Part shown: piece by piece, positions 1-8,400 of the stretch
Position numbering within the stretch: the first letter of the stretch is position 1
Layout of the letters: each line of letters opens with the position of its first letter
Source of the DNA: Arthrobacter sp. Bz4
Lineage (GTDB): Bacteria; Actinomycetota; Actinomycetes; Actinomycetales; Micrococcaceae
Assembly: GCF_003075455.1 (NCBI RefSeq)
Contig: NZ_QDAE01000013.1
Coordinates: 1-64,000, forward strand
Direction of reading: 5' to 3'
DNA: 64,000 bases
Made by a program: the position numbers and the translations under genes
The notes under the pieces: generated by a model
Told to the model about the DNA's origin: nothing
Databases searched by the model: none
The model's input: the letters and a program-made list of their open reading frames with translations, nothing else

Positions 1-2189
1 GTGCAGGTGGCCCACGCCCCGCAGCGGGAGCAGCCCGTCCGGGCGGTCCCCGCCCAGCAGCCGGTGCAGCAGGTTCACGCCCCACACCGGGGATGATGCC
101 GAACCGCACCGAACGCCCAGCAGCACCCGGTCGCGGTGGCGCAGCCCGTCCAGGCGGCGGACCGGGCCGTGGCGCCCCAGGTGGCGCCCCCGGTGCAGGT
201 GGAGGTGCACCCGCAGGCGGTGGCTTCGGTAAGGGCGGTCGCGGACGCGGCGGCACTGCCGGCGCTTTCGGTAAGGGCGGTGCAGGACGCGGCAAGCAGC
301 GCAAGTCGAAGCGCGCGAAGCGTCAGGAACTGGAGCAGATGTCAGCTCCGTCCCTGGGCGGCGTCAGCGTACCCCGCGGCGACGGCAACACCATTGTCCG
401 GTTGCGTCGCGGCTCATCACTCTCCGAGTTCGCCGAGAAGATAGATGCGAACCCGGCGGCACTGGTCACGGTCCTGTTCCACCTCGGTGAAATGGCTACC
501 GCTACCCAGTCCCTCGACGAAGGTACCTTCGAGGTGCTCGGCACCGAACTGGGCTACAAGATCCAGGTCGTTTCGCCGGAGGACGAGGAGCGCGAGCTCC
601 TGGGCAACTTCGACATCGATATCGACGCCGAACTCGAAGCCGAGGGCGACACCCAGCTCGAGGCCCGTCCACCAGTGGTCACCGTCATGGGTCACGTTGA
701 CCACGGTAAGACCCGCCTGCTGGACGCGATCCGTAAGTCGAACGTCGTCGCAGGCGAACACGGCGGGATCACCCAGCACATCGGTGCCTACCAGATCGAC
801 CACGAGCATGAGGGCACCGAAAGGGCCATCACGTTCATTGACACCCCCGGTCACGAGGCGTTCACCGCTATGCGTGCCCGAGGTGCCAAGGTCACCGACA
901 TCGCGGTTCTCGTTGTCGCAGCCGACGACGGCGTCATGCCTCAGACGGTTGAGGCGCTGAACCACGCTCAGGCAGCCAATGTGCCGATCGTTGTCGCGGT
1001 GAACAAGATGGACCGCGAAGGAGCGAACCCTGACAAGGTCAAGGGCCAGCTCACCGAATACGGTCTGGTTCCCGAAGAATACGGTGGCGACACCATGTTC
1101 GTTCATGTGTCGGCGCTTCAGGGCGACGGCATCGACGAACTGCTCGAAGCGGTCCTGCTGACCGCCGATGCGGCACTGGACATGCGAGCCAATCCGAACA
1201 AGGACGCCCGCGGTATCGCTATCGAAGCGAACCTGGACAAGGGTCGCGGCGCTGTCGCAACGGTTCTGGTTCAGTCCGGAACGTTGCGTGTCGGCGACAC
1301 GATCGTTGCGGGTGTGGCTCACGGACGCGTCCGTGCCATGTTCAACGAGGACGGCGACAACGTTATGGTCGCTGGCCCGTCCCGCCCCGTGCAGGTGTTG
1401 GGTCTTTCCACGGTGCCTCGTGCCGGTGACACCTTCCTGGTGACGCCTGACGAGCGGACCGGTCGCCAGATCGCTGAGAAGCGTGAAGCAGCCGACCGCA
1501 ACGCAGCCCTGGCGAAGCGCCGCAAGCGCATCAGCCTCGAGGACTTCGATCAGGCCGTTGCAGACGGCAAGGTCGACACCCTCAACCTCATCCTCAAGGG
1601 CGACGTCTCGGGTGCTGTCGAAGCACTCGAAGACTCACTGCTCAAGATCGATGTGGGCGATGGAGTTGCTCTGCGGGTTATTCACCGCGGTGTCGGCGCC
1701 ATCACGCAGAACGACGTCAACCTGGCGACCGTTGACTCAGCGATCATCATTGGGTTCAACGTCCGGCCAGCCGAGCGGGTGGCAGATCTTGCCGACCGCG
1801 AAGGCGTCGACCTGCGCTTCTACTCGGTCATCTACGCAGCAATCGATGACATCGAAGCAGCGCTCAAGGGCATGCTCAAGCCAGAGTACGAAGAAGCACA
1901 GCTCGGAACCGCAGAGATCCGGGAAGTCTTCAGGTCATCGAAGTTCGGCAACATCGCCGGGTCGATCGTCCGCTCGGGCGTCATCCGCAGGAACTCCAAG
2001 GCACGCCTGGTCCGCGACGGGACGGTTGTCGGCGACAACCTCACCATCGAGTCCCTGCGTCGCTTCAAGGACGACGCCACCGAGGTCCGCACGGACTTCG
2101 AATGTGGTATCGGCCTCGGGTCCTTCAACGACGTCAAGGCAGGCGACATCGTTGAAACCTACGAGATGCGCGAGAAGCCGCGCGTCTAG
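1..2189 (+). CDS. infB: translation initiation factor IF-2 (5'-truncated by window edge)
   Basis: IF-2 is the GTPase that delivers initiator tRNA to the 30S subunit. The reading frame is open from base 3, so the true start lies before the window; the methionines at 93 and 96 are internal. The first ~100 visible residues are the Gly/Pro/Arg/Ala-rich linker seen in actinobacterial IF-2, followed by a basic stretch ([17 protein letters not shown]). The G1 motif GHVDHGKT lies near base 690, the switch II DTPGHE near 840 and NKMD near 1005. The C-terminal domains are complete and end at a TAG. Two identical GC-rich palindromes follow the stop. rbfA is next in the same direction, which is the usual nusA-infB-rbfA order. 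Identification is very secure. Confidence 0.98.
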   Translation, partial: AGGPRPAAGAARPGGPRPAAGAAGSRPTPGMMPNRTERPAAPGRGGAARPGGGPGRGAPGGAPGAGGGAPAGGGFGKGGRGRGGTAGAFGKGGAGRGKQRKSKRAKRQELEQMSAPSLGGVSVPRGDGNTIVRLRRGSSLSEFAEKIDANPAALVTVLFHLGEMATATQSLDEGTFEVLGTELGYKIQVVSPEDEERELLGNFDIDIDAELEAEGDTQLEARPPVVTVMGHVDHGKTRLLDAIRKSNVVAGEHGGITQHIGAYQIDHEHEGTERAITFIDTPGHEAFTAMRARGAKVTDIAVLVVAADDGVMPQTVEALNHAQAANVPIVVAVNKMDREGANPDKVKGQLTEYGLVPEEYGGDTMFVHVSALQGDGIDELLEAVLLTADAALDMRANPNKDARGIAIEANLDKGRGAVATVLVQSGTLRVGDTIVAGVAHGRVRAMFNEDGDNVMVAGPSRPVQVLGLSTVPRAGDTFLVTPDERTGRQIAEKREAADRNAALAKRRKRISLEDFDQAVADGKVDTLNLILKGDVSGAVEALEDSLLKIDVGDGVALRVIHRGVGAITQNDVNLATVDSAIIIGFNVRPAERVADLADREGVDLRFYSVIYAAIDDIEAALKGMLKPEYEEAQLGTAEIREVFRSSKFGNIAGSIVRSGVIRRNSKARLVRDGTVVGDNLTIESLRRFKDDATEVRTDFECGIGLGSFNDVKAGDIVETYEMREKPRV

Positions 2190-2201
2190 GTTGTGAGCTT
2201 G

Positions 2202-2226
2202 GGCGCCCCGGAATCCGGGGCGCCTT
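2202..2226 (+). terminator. hairpin after infB
   Basis: Eleven-base arms (2202-2212 and 2214-2224) are perfectly complementary around a centre of AAT and are followed by TTT. It starts 12 bases after the infB stop, so it probably terminates or attenuates infB transcription before rbfA. An almost identical palindrome recurs at 2291-2311. Confidence 0.6.
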
Positions 2227-2290
2227 TGCCCACTTCGCGCCCGCACGCGGACTTCGTCCGGAGCGTTCGCTCAGACGCCCACCAACCATA

Positions 2291-2311
2291 GGCGCCCCGG
2301 AATCCGGGGCG
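2291..2311. repeat. second copy of the infB-3' palindrome
   Basis: The same GC-rich palindrome as at 2202-2224 recurs 89 bases downstream with only the outermost pairs lost and without a T-run. The rest of the 252-base infB-rbfA gap also contains a small CGGAC-TTC-GTCCG hairpin near 2250. The copy may be a duplicated terminator. Confidence 0.55.
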
Positions 2312-2441
2312 TCCGAGTGGGGCGGTCAGGCCTTCTCGGCTTGGCGGCGTGTGTTCGGGGGCTTGCGACGACGACAGTCCTCGCCGGCGTCCTTGAAGTT
2401 CCCGATTTATAGGTAAGTATTTTAGGCAAGAGGAGTTAGTT

Positions 2442-2900
2442 ATGGCAGATCCGGCCCGGGCCTCACGGCTTGCACAACGGATTAAGGTAATTGTTGCTGA
2501 GGCGTTGCGCCGCCGGGTCAAAGATCCACGGCTTGAGGCCGTCACCATCACCGATGCGCGCGTGACCAACGACCTCCAGCACGCGACCCTGTACTACACG
2601 GTGTTCGGCGACGCGGACGAACAGGCTGCTACCCGCACCGCCCTCGAGTCGGCGCGAGGAGTGCTGCGGTCAGAGGTGGGCAAGAACATTACCGCACGGT
2701 TGACTCCGACGCTGGAATTCGTCCCCGACGAGATTCCGGTCAACGCAAGCCATCTCGAAGAGCTGCTGCGCACTGCGCGGGAACGCGATGCAGAGGTGGC
2801 GGCCATTGCCCAGGGTGCGAAGTTCGCTGGCGACGCTGATCCGTATCGCAAACCGGACGAGGACGAGGACGACGACGCCGACGAGGTTTCGTCGAAGTAA
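2442..2900 (+). CDS. rbfA: 30S ribosome-binding factor A
   Basis: RbfA is a small KH-fold factor for late 16S rRNA maturation and 30S assembly. The 152-residue product has the typical N-terminus (ADPARASRLAQRIKVIVAEAL) and the conserved block around VTITDARVTNDLQHATLYYTVFGD. It ends in a very acidic tail (DEDEDDDADE). AGGAG at 2431-2435 is six bases from the ATG and fixes the start. A weak TTGAAG (2393) / TATTTT (2418) promoter-like pair with a 19-bp spacer precedes it, so rbfA may be transcribed apart from infB. Confidence 0.95.
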   Translation: MADPARASRLAQRIKVIVAEALRRRVKDPRLEAVTITDARVTNDLQHATLYYTVFGDADEQAATRTALESARGVLRSEVGKNITARLTPTLEFVPDEIPVNASHLEELLRTARERDAEVAAIAQGAKFAGDADPYRKPDEDEDDDADEVSSK

Positions 2901-2921
2901 CGGTTAATAGCCAGACACCAT

Positions 2922-2963
2922 GACAGCAGGGTGGGACCGCACACGCGGTCCCACCCTGCTGTC
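2922..2963. terminator. bidirectional terminator between rbfA and the aminotransferase
   Basis: A perfect 19-bp stem (2922-2940 with 2945-2963) closes on an ACAC tetraloop between two convergent genes. It has no real T-tract on the plus strand, as is common in high-GC actinobacteria. It probably serves both rbfA and the convergent aminotransferase gene. Confidence 0.75.
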
Positions 2964-2982
2964 CTTAAGTTCGCCGGGAACT

Positions 2983-4161
2983 CTAGTCCTGGTTGAGGTC
3001 AGCGTCATCGCCGCGAGGCCGTGCCGGAAGGCGGGAGAGACCGTCGATGAGTTCGGCTGAGTCGCCGCAGAGCGAAATGCGGATCCACCCTTCGCCAATC
3101 GAACCAAACGCGGTCCCGGGCGCCACCGCCACGCCCCGTTCGCGAAGCAGCACGTGCACCCACTTCCGGACGTCGCCGTCCGTGGCGTGCGACAAGTCAG
3201 CCCACAGGTAAAAGGCGCCCTCGGCGTCCAGGAAGTCGATGCCCAGCGATTGCAGCACAGCCGAAGCCGCGTCCCTGTTGCTCCGGTAGTGGCTCAGCGC
3301 CGTCGCCACATAATCCTGCGGGCCGGTCAGCGCTGCCAACGCCGAATACTGCGACGACGCCGCTACGCAGGACACGATCGATTCCATCACGTTGTCGAGC
3401 TGTTGCTGCATGCCCGGGGGCGTAATGAGCGCTCCGACCCGAATCCCGGTGAGCCCATAGGTCTTGGACAGGGTGATGGAGGTAAAAACCCTGTCTGCTC
3501 CCGGCCTATCGAAACGGGCGGGGCTGACATGCGGGACGTCATAGGTGAACGATTCGTAGCACTCATCGGAGATAACCCAGAGGTCGTGGACCCGGGCGAA
3601 TTCCATCAGCTCACGGGTCAGGCCTTCGCTGAAGACAGCACCGAGCGGGTTCGACGGGGAGTTCAGGACGATGACCCGGGTGCGGGAGCTCAGGAGTTCC
3701 TCGAGGTCCTTCACCCGGGGCTGGAACCCGTGCTCGGCGTGCAGCGGGTACTCCACGGGTACGGCGTGCAGCAGACCGGCAGTCATGCCAAACGTGGGAT
3801 AACCGGGATTGGGGATCAGCACCTCGTCGCCGACGTCGAGCAGCAGGCTCATGGCCAGGTGCAGTCCCTGCTGGGCCCCCGCTGTCACGTAGACCCGACC
3901 CGGGTCCACGTCGACCGCATTCTGTGCGCTGAACCGGGCGGCGAAGGCTTCCCTCAGGGGGGCGATGCCAGCATTGGGTGTGTAGTTGGTCTCGTCCCGG
4001 TCCAACGCCGCCATCCCGGCTTCCAGAACATGGCGAGCCACCGGAAACCCCGGTTCGCCGATGCTCAGCACAATTGCACCGGGCGTCGCCCAGGAAGCTT
4101 GAGTGATTTCACGGATCTGGTTGGCTGGGAGCGAATCGGCGTGGGACGAGATCTTCGGCAT
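2983..4161 (-). CDS. class I/II PLP-dependent aminotransferase
   Basis: A fold-type I aminotransferase of the aspartate/alanine aminotransferase family, probably cytosolic. Visible are the substrate-side SIGEPGFP motif near the N-terminus, NAGIAPLREA, NSPSNPLGAV and DECYESFTY, and the PLP-lysine motif SKTYGLTGIRVG. The frame is open to 4221, but I prefer the ATG at 4161 (MPKISSHADS): it gives the family's usual N-terminus and lies six bases from a TACGCT hexamer in the leaderless arrangement. It is divergent from truB across 39 bases. The amino-acid substrate cannot be told from sequence alone. Confidence 0.88.
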   Translation of the reverse strand: MPKISSHADSLPANQIREITQASWATPGAIVLSIGEPGFPVARHVLEAGMAALDRDETNYTPNAGIAPLREAFAARFSAQNAVDVDPGRVYVTAGAQQGLHLAMSLLLDVGDEVLIPNPGYPTFGMTAGLLHAVPVEYPLHAEHGFQPRVKDLEELLSSRTRVIVLNSPSNPLGAVFSEGLTRELMEFARVHDLWVISDECYESFTYDVPHVSPARFDRPGADRVFTSITLSKTYGLTGIRVGALITPPGMQQQLDNVMESIVSCVAASSQYSALAALTGPQDYVATALSHYRSNRDAASAVLQSLGIDFLDAEGAFYLWADLSHATDGDVRKWVHVLLRERGVAVAPGTAFGSIGEGWIRISLCGDSAELIDGLSRLPARPRGDDADLNQD

Positions 4162-4167
4162 TGGGCA

Positions 4168-4173
4168 AGCGTA
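4168..4173 (-). promoter_or_regulatory. -10 element for the aminotransferase (leaderless)
   Basis: TACGCT on the minus strand ends six bases before the ATG at 4161, so transcription would begin at or next to the start codon. No Shine-Dalgarno sequence is present. It lies where the -35 of the divergent truB promoter would fall. Confidence 0.55.
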
Positions 4174-4187
4174 TCCCCGCGTCGCCC

Positions 4188-4193
4188 TATACT
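4188..4193 (+). promoter_or_regulatory. -10 element for truB (leaderless)
   Basis: TATACT is followed by seven bases (GAGAGGC) and then the truB GTG at 4201, which places the predicted transcription start on the start codon. Confidence 0.65.
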
Positions 4194-4200
4194 GAGAGGC

Positions 4201-5118
4201 GTGAATTCCGGGCAAGTCCACTCAGGACTAATAATCGTGGACAAGCCTCAGGGCTGGACCAGTCATGACGTCGTCAGCAAAATGCGCGGTATCGCCGGGA
4301 CCCGTAAGGTGGGCCACGCTGGCACCCTCGATCCGATGGCAACAGGCGTGCTGGTGGTCGGCATCAACCGGGCCACCCGGCTGCTCACCTATGTGGTCGG
4401 TACGTCCAAAACCTATACGGCCACCATTCGGCTGGGGCAGTCGACGGTGACCGACGACGCCGAGGGCGACGTGGTTACAACCGCCGACGCCGCGGGCATC
4501 ACCGCCGAGGCCGTCCGTGCCGGGGCGGAAGCGCTTACCGGTGAAATACAGCAGATACCCAGCAGCGTGAGCGCCATCAAAGTCAACGGGCAGCGCGCCT
4601 ACACCCGGGTTCGCTCCGGGGAGGACGTGGTCCTCGCGGCACGCCCGGTCACGATCCACCGCTTTGATATCCACGACATCCGGCCCGTGACAAGCGCGGA
4701 GGGCGATGGAACGCTGCTGGACATCGATGTCACAGTCGAATGCAGTTCGGGGACCTATATTCGGGCGCTGGCCCGGGACCTGGGCGGTTCACTGGGCGTC
4801 GGCGGACATCTGACGGCACTCCGCCGGACCCAAGTGGGTCCGTACTCGCTGGAACAGTCGGCAACCCTGGAGGAACTGGCCACCGATCTCCGACTGTTGC
4901 CCATCAACGATGCGGCGCGGGTGCTCTTCACCCCCCGCGAACTTTCCGCAGCCGAAGCACTCGATCTATCGCACGGGCGTTTCATCCCGGCCGGGCCCGA
5001 CGACGGTCCGGTGGCCGCGTTCGCCCCCGACGGCACCCTGATCGCCCTCCTCAAGAACTCGTCAGACCGGGCCCGCCCCCTGCTGGTTTTCGCTCCCGGG
5101 AACGGCTCTGCCCAGTGA
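4201..5118 (+). CDS. truB: tRNA pseudouridine(55) synthase
   Basis: TruB makes pseudouridine 55 in the T-loop of tRNAs. The 305-residue product starts with SGLIIVDKPQGWTSHDVV, and the catalytic aspartate is D44 in GHAGTLDPMATG. The later SSGTYIRALARDLG block and the actinobacterial C-terminal domain are present. The frame runs on far upstream without a stop, but GTG 4201 is preferred because homologues begin there and a TATACT hexamer sits seven bases upstream. Its stop overlaps the next GTG by four bases (GTGA), which suggests translational coupling. Confidence 0.95.
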   Translation: MNSGQVHSGLIIVDKPQGWTSHDVVSKMRGIAGTRKVGHAGTLDPMATGVLVVGINRATRLLTYVVGTSKTYTATIRLGQSTVTDDAEGDVVTTADAAGITAEAVRAGAEALTGEIQQIPSSVSAIKVNGQRAYTRVRSGEDVVLAARPVTIHRFDIHDIRPVTSAEGDGTLLDIDVTVECSSGTYIRALARDLGGSLGVGGHLTALRRTQVGPYSLEQSATLEELATDLRLLPINDAARVLFTPRELSAAEALDLSHGRFIPAGPDDGPVAAFAPDGTLIALLKNSSDRARPLLVFAPGNGSAQ

Positions 5119-5486
5119 TCGTTGACGGGTTCTTTATCGCCGGCGTCATCGTGTGCCTGGCGTCGGCCGTGATCTGCTTCGGTGCTGCGGTGATCCGGCA
5201 GCCACCGAATGACATCACCATCCTCTCTGTCGCAGCTGTTGAGTTGTTTCTCCTGGTTTATGGGGTGGCAGCCATCATCAGGCAGGCCGGTGGTGAGGCA
5301 ATCGCGGGGGAGGCCTGGGAGTTCTGGGGCTACCTGTTGACCGCGCTGTGCATCCCCGTGGCCGGGTTCTGGTGGGCCATCCTGGAGCGCAGCAGATGGA
5401 GCAACCTGGTGCTGGGCGCCGTCGGAATCACGGTCTTCGTTATGCTGTTTCGGATGGAACAAATCTGGGATCGGGTGCCCCTGTGA
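5115..5486 (+). CDS. small four-helix membrane protein
   Basis: A 123-residue, very hydrophobic protein with about four transmembrane helices (FFIAGVIVCLASAVICFGA; ILSVAAVELFLLVYGVAAII; a segment near residues 78-95; LVLGAVGITVFVMLF at the C-terminus). The GTG start overlaps the truB stop, and its own stop overlaps the next GTG, so three genes are packed as a coupled operon. I recognise no functional family. Similar small integral membrane proteins are common beside truB in Arthrobacter-type genomes (recollection). Confidence 0.7.
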   Translation: MIVDGFFIAGVIVCLASAVICFGAAVIRQPPNDITILSVAAVELFLLVYGVAAIIRQAGGEAIAGEAWEFWGYLLTALCIPVAGFWWAILERSRWSNLVLGAVGITVFVMLFRMEQIWDRVPL

Positions 5487-5950
5487 CCGACAACAGCCCC
5501 GACAACAGCGCTGCTGTCTCCCGGCACCGCAACAGCGGGCCGGGACGCCTGCTGATTGCCGTGTATGGGGTCTTCGCCCTCGCGGCAACCGCACGCGCAG
5601 CCTTCCAGATCGGCACCAAATTCGGTGAGGCGCCACTCGCCTACCTCCTGACCGCGCTTGCCGCGGTCGTCTACGTCCTGGCGACCGTGGCCCTGGCGAT
5701 GCCGGGGAAACGCTGGTACTGGATTTCAGTCGGTGCGGTGGGTCTGGAACTCGTAGGTGTCCTCACGGTCGGGCTGTTCAGCCTCCTCGACCCGGAGGCA
5801 TTTCCCAGTGACACGGTGTGGTCCCTGTTCGGCAGGGGATACGGCTTCGTGCCGCTGGTTCTGCCGATCCTTGGCCTCTGGTGGCTTTTTCTGAATCGGC
5901 CGGGAACACCAACGGTGCAGACCACCGAGCGGATCAGCCCCGCTGCGTGA
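5483..5950 (+). CDS. integral membrane protein, unknown function
   Basis: 155 residues starting at GTG 5483, which overlaps the previous stop (GTGA). A polar N-terminus of ~20 residues precedes about four transmembrane segments: LLIAVYGVFALAATARAA, YLLTALAAVVYVLATVALAM, WISVGAVGLELVGVLTVGLF and FVPLVLPILGLWWLFL. The frame is open further upstream, but the coupled GTG is the likely start. No catalytic motif is visible and the function is unknown. Confidence 0.7.
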   Translation: MTDNSPDNSAAVSRHRNSGPGRLLIAVYGVFALAATARAAFQIGTKFGEAPLAYLLTALAAVVYVLATVALAMPGKRWYWISVGAVGLELVGVLTVGLFSLLDPEAFPSDTVWSLFGRGYGFVPLVLPILGLWWLFLNRPGTPTVQTTERISPAA

Positions 5951-6003
5951 GAGTATGACTGCAGGAGTACCAATTAATGCTGGAGCCAGTTAAAGGGAGC
6001 ATC

Positions 6004-6675
6004 ATGTCCAATTCAGAGAACCACCCCACCGGCAATCCGCAGGACAGCACCCGCCCGGCCTCGGGCAACGCGCCGGGAAGCCCCTCCGCCGGGCAGCCAC
6101 GGCCAACGGGCGCTCAGGCTCCGGGCCATGCCGCCGGGCGGACCGCCGGCCAGCCCGCCAGCCCGGCCGGAGCGCAGGCGAAGGCAGGGACGCCGTCGTC
6201 GGCACCCAAAACCGCAGCGAAGAGCGGAAAGAAGACCGCCAAGCCCAAGTCGCCCAAGGGGGAGTGGGGCGTCTTCAGGACTGTCGTCGTCCTGGTGGGT
6301 CTGATCCTCGCCGGTTTCGGCGCCTTCTACCTGATCACGGGAACCTCGGGCGTGCCTGACACCGATATTGGGAACCCCAGCCCCACGCTCGAAAGCCAGT
6401 TCCGCTTTTTCTCGGCGATGATGGTCGGTGTGGGAGCCGCGTTTATCACCATTGGCGTGAAGTTTGAGTGGGCCAACATGCTCTGGATGGTCTGCCTGAT
6501 GGTCTTCATCGGCGGTATCGGCCGGGTCCTGTCCTGGGCGTTCTCCGGAACCCCCCACTACATGATGATCATCCTGATGGTCATTGAACTCGCCTTCCCG
6601 GCAGCATTGCTGGTGTGGCACCGGTACATCGCCAAGACCACCGAGATCCGCAACGAGTACGCAGCACGCGGCTAA
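6004..6675 (+). CDS. DUF4345-like membrane protein with disordered N-terminus
   Basis: 223 residues. The first ~80 are low complexity, rich in Pro/Ala/Gly/Ser and ending in a basic KSGKKTAKPKSPKG stretch. Four hydrophobic helices follow, with a conserved-looking ESQFRFFSAMMVGVG segment that resembles the DUF4345 family. GGGAG at 5995-5999 supports ATG 6004; an in-frame ATG at 5977 has no ribosome binding site. Its role is unknown. It lies between the truB-linked membrane genes and ribF. Confidence 0.7.
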   Translation: MSNSENHPTGNPQDSTRPASGNAPGSPSAGQPRPTGAQAPGHAAGRTAGQPASPAGAQAKAGTPSSAPKTAAKSGKKTAKPKSPKGEWGVFRTVVVLVGLILAGFGAFYLITGTSGVPDTDIGNPSPTLESQFRFFSAMMVGVGAAFITIGVKFEWANMLWMVCLMVFIGGIGRVLSWAFSGTPHYMMIILMVIELAFPAALLVWHRYIAKTTEIRNEYAARG

Positions 6676-6735
6676 GACCGGCGGTCAGCGCTGCACCCCG
6701 GGCCCGGGGGCGGTTTACAACGAAAGAGGAGATGC

Positions 6736-7728
6736 GTGTACTACTGGAATGACCTGACCAGTGTTCCGAATGGTTTTGGTCCATCGGTGGTCACCATTGG
6801 TAATTTCGACGGTGTCCACCTCGGCCATCAGCGGGTGTTGCAACAGCTGGTCGCCGCGGCAAGCGACCGCGACGCCGCAGCGGTAGTCATCTCGTTTGAG
6901 CCCCACCCCGCCAAGGTGCATCGGCCGGATCAGGCGCCGGAACTCATCATGGGTCTTGAGGACCGCATCGAGACCCTCGCCACCACCGGGATCCAGGCGT
7001 TGCTGATGATGCATTACACGCTGAAACTGGCGGCAAACACGCCGGAAGAGTTCGTCCAAAAGGTCTTCGTCGACGCCCTCAACGCCCGCGCCGTGGTGAT
7101 CGGTCACGATGTCCGCTTCGGTCGGGACAATAGCGGCGACCTCGGCACGATGCGCGAACTGGGACAGAAACTCGGTTTCGAGGTGATCGTCATCGACGAC
7201 TTCGGCGCCAGCCCGACCGATCCCACCGAGGCCGACGGCGATCGGCGCTGTTCCTCCACCTGGGTCCGCGAGGCCCTGGAAGACGGGGACGTGGCAACTG
7301 CCGCGCGGATCCTCGGACGGCCACACCGGATGCGCGGCGAAGTGGTCCACGGCGCGGCTCGCGGCCGTGAACTGGGCTACCCGACCGCCAACCTGTCACC
7401 AGCCTCCGGCGGCTATATTCCCGCCGATGGGATCTACGCCGGATGGCTCGTCGACGAAGCCGGCACCCGCTGGCCCGCAGCCATTTCGGTCGGATCGAAC
7501 CCCACCTTCGAAGGCGTCAGTCGCCACGTCGAAGCACACGTCATTGATCGCCCCAAGGAAGACGTTTCCGACTTCGACCTGTACGGACAGATCATCATCG
7601 TGGAGTTCACCCGTCGGTTGAGGGGAATGGTGGCCTACACCGGGCCCGACACGCTGATCGCCCAGATGCGGCTCGACGTCGAAGAGACCCGCGAGGTCCT
7701 TTCGACAGAACAACGCCTCAGCAGGTAA
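6736..7728 (+). CDS. ribF: bifunctional riboflavin kinase / FAD synthetase
   Basis: RibF phosphorylates riboflavin to FMN and adenylylates it to FAD. The N-terminal nucleotidyltransferase half has [14 protein letters not shown] (from about residue 21) and RFGRDNSGD. The C-terminal kinase half has [16 protein letters not shown] and GSNPTFEG. At 330 residues the length is typical. The GTG start has AAAGAGGAG ten to twelve bases upstream. A promoter for rpsO overlaps its last codons. Confidence 0.96.
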   Translation: MYYWNDLTSVPNGFGPSVVTIGNFDGVHLGHQRVLQQLVAAASDRDAAAVVISFEPHPAKVHRPDQAPELIMGLEDRIETLATTGIQALLMMHYTLKLAANTPEEFVQKVFVDALNARAVVIGHDVRFGRDNSGDLGTMRELGQKLGFEVIVIDDFGASPTDPTEADGDRRCSSTWVREALEDGDVATAARILGRPHRMRGEVVHGAARGRELGYPTANLSPASGGYIPADGIYAGWLVDEAGTRWPAAISVGSNPTFEGVSRHVEAHVIDRPKEDVSDFDLYGQIIIVEFTRRLRGMVAYTGPDTLIAQMRLDVEETREVLSTEQRLSR

Positions 7729-7731
7729 ACT
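7702..7731 (+). promoter_or_regulatory. candidate rpsO promoter
   Basis: TCGACA (7702-7707) and TAAACT (7726-7731) are 18 bp apart, overlap the end of ribF and point at rpsO. The resulting leader would be about 105-110 nt. Confidence 0.45.
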
Positions 7732-7734
7732 GGA

Positions 7735-7846
7735 CCGTGGATCCGGCTGCAGTCCGTGGTGGCTGGATCTTTCTGTGTCTTTGGTTCGGCAGGCGACTGT
7801 CGGCAAGACCAGGGAACTTGTTCACGGTACAACTCTAGGAGTTATT
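7735..7846 (+). promoter_or_regulatory. rpsO 5' leader, candidate S15 autoregulatory region
   Basis: About 110 non-coding bases lie between ribF and rpsO. A GGATCC...GGATC inverted pair (around 7740-7771) is followed by a T-rich run, and AGGAG at 7837-7841 is five bases from the GTG. S15 represses its own mRNA through leader structures in several phyla. That this leader does so is inference from its position and length only. Confidence 0.35.
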
Positions 7847-8116
7847 GTGGCCCTTGACGCCGCTATCAAGCAGGAAATCATTAAGGAATATGCAACCGGG
7901 GAAGCCGACACCGGCTCACCTGAGGTGCAGATTGCGATGCTGTCCCGCCGTATTCTCGACCTCACCGAACACCTCAAGATGCACAAGCACGACCACCACA
8001 CGCGTCGTGGCCTGCTCTTGATGGTTGGACGCCGTCGTCGTCTGCTGGACTACCTGCGTAAGACTGACATCACGCGCTACCGTACGCTCATCGAGCGTCT
8101 CGGCCTGCGCCGCTAG
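7847..8116 (+). CDS. rpsO: 30S ribosomal protein S15
   Basis: S15 is a primary binding protein of the 16S central domain. The 89-residue product has the expected helical pattern and conserved blocks [37 protein letters not shown] and [15 protein letters not shown] 7847 with AGGAG five bases upstream fixes the start. pnp follows in the conserved rpsO-pnp order. Confidence 0.98.
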   Translation: MALDAAIKQEIIKEYATGEADTGSPEVQIAMLSRRILDLTEHLKMHKHDHHTRRGLLLMVGRRRRLLDYLRKTDITRYRTLIERLGLRR

Positions 8117-8128
8117 TAACACACGTGG

Positions 8129-8163
8129 GGCGGGTCCTTCCTTCAGGGAAGGAGCCGCCTTCC
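8129..8163 (+). terminator. rpsO terminator
   Basis: GGCGG and TCCTTCC on the left pair with GGAAGGA and CCGCC on the right around a TTCA loop, followed by TTCC. It starts 13 bases after the rpsO stop. It is likely a partial terminator or processing hairpin between rpsO and pnp. Confidence 0.65.
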
Positions 8164-8331
8164 ACATGTGGCCACCGGCCACACAAACAACTAAAAACAC
8201 ATGGAGCCAGGCAGGCACCGCGCATTCGCGGTCCTCGGTAGTGGTCTCCGGGAGCAGACGACCGTGCAGCGCAGAACAGTGCAGAGCACGCGTGAGTCCC
8301 CGTGGATCTCGATCGAAGACCGGGTGCGAGC

Positions 8332-8352
8332 ATCACCGCATTGAACGGTGAT
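8332..8352 (+). promoter_or_regulatory. hairpin in the pnp leader
   Basis: ATCACCG and CGGTGAT form a 7-bp stem with a 7-base loop about 50 bases before the pnp start. pnp mRNA is cleaved at leader hairpins by RNase III in several bacteria, including Streptomyces. The same role here is inferred. I see nothing else clear in the 284-base rpsO-pnp gap. Confidence 0.35.
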
Positions 8353-8400
8353 CAGGTTCCGGCAGGGCACCAGCCCAAACAGAAACGGAGGTGACTCTCT

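Noticed and set aside
417-1322. 301-codon open frame antisense to infB
   Set aside because: Shadow of the conserved infB codons; no domain.
3154-4200. Long in-frame extension upstream of truB
   Set aside because: It runs antisense through the aminotransferase gene; truB homologues start at GTG 4201, which also has a fitting -10 element.
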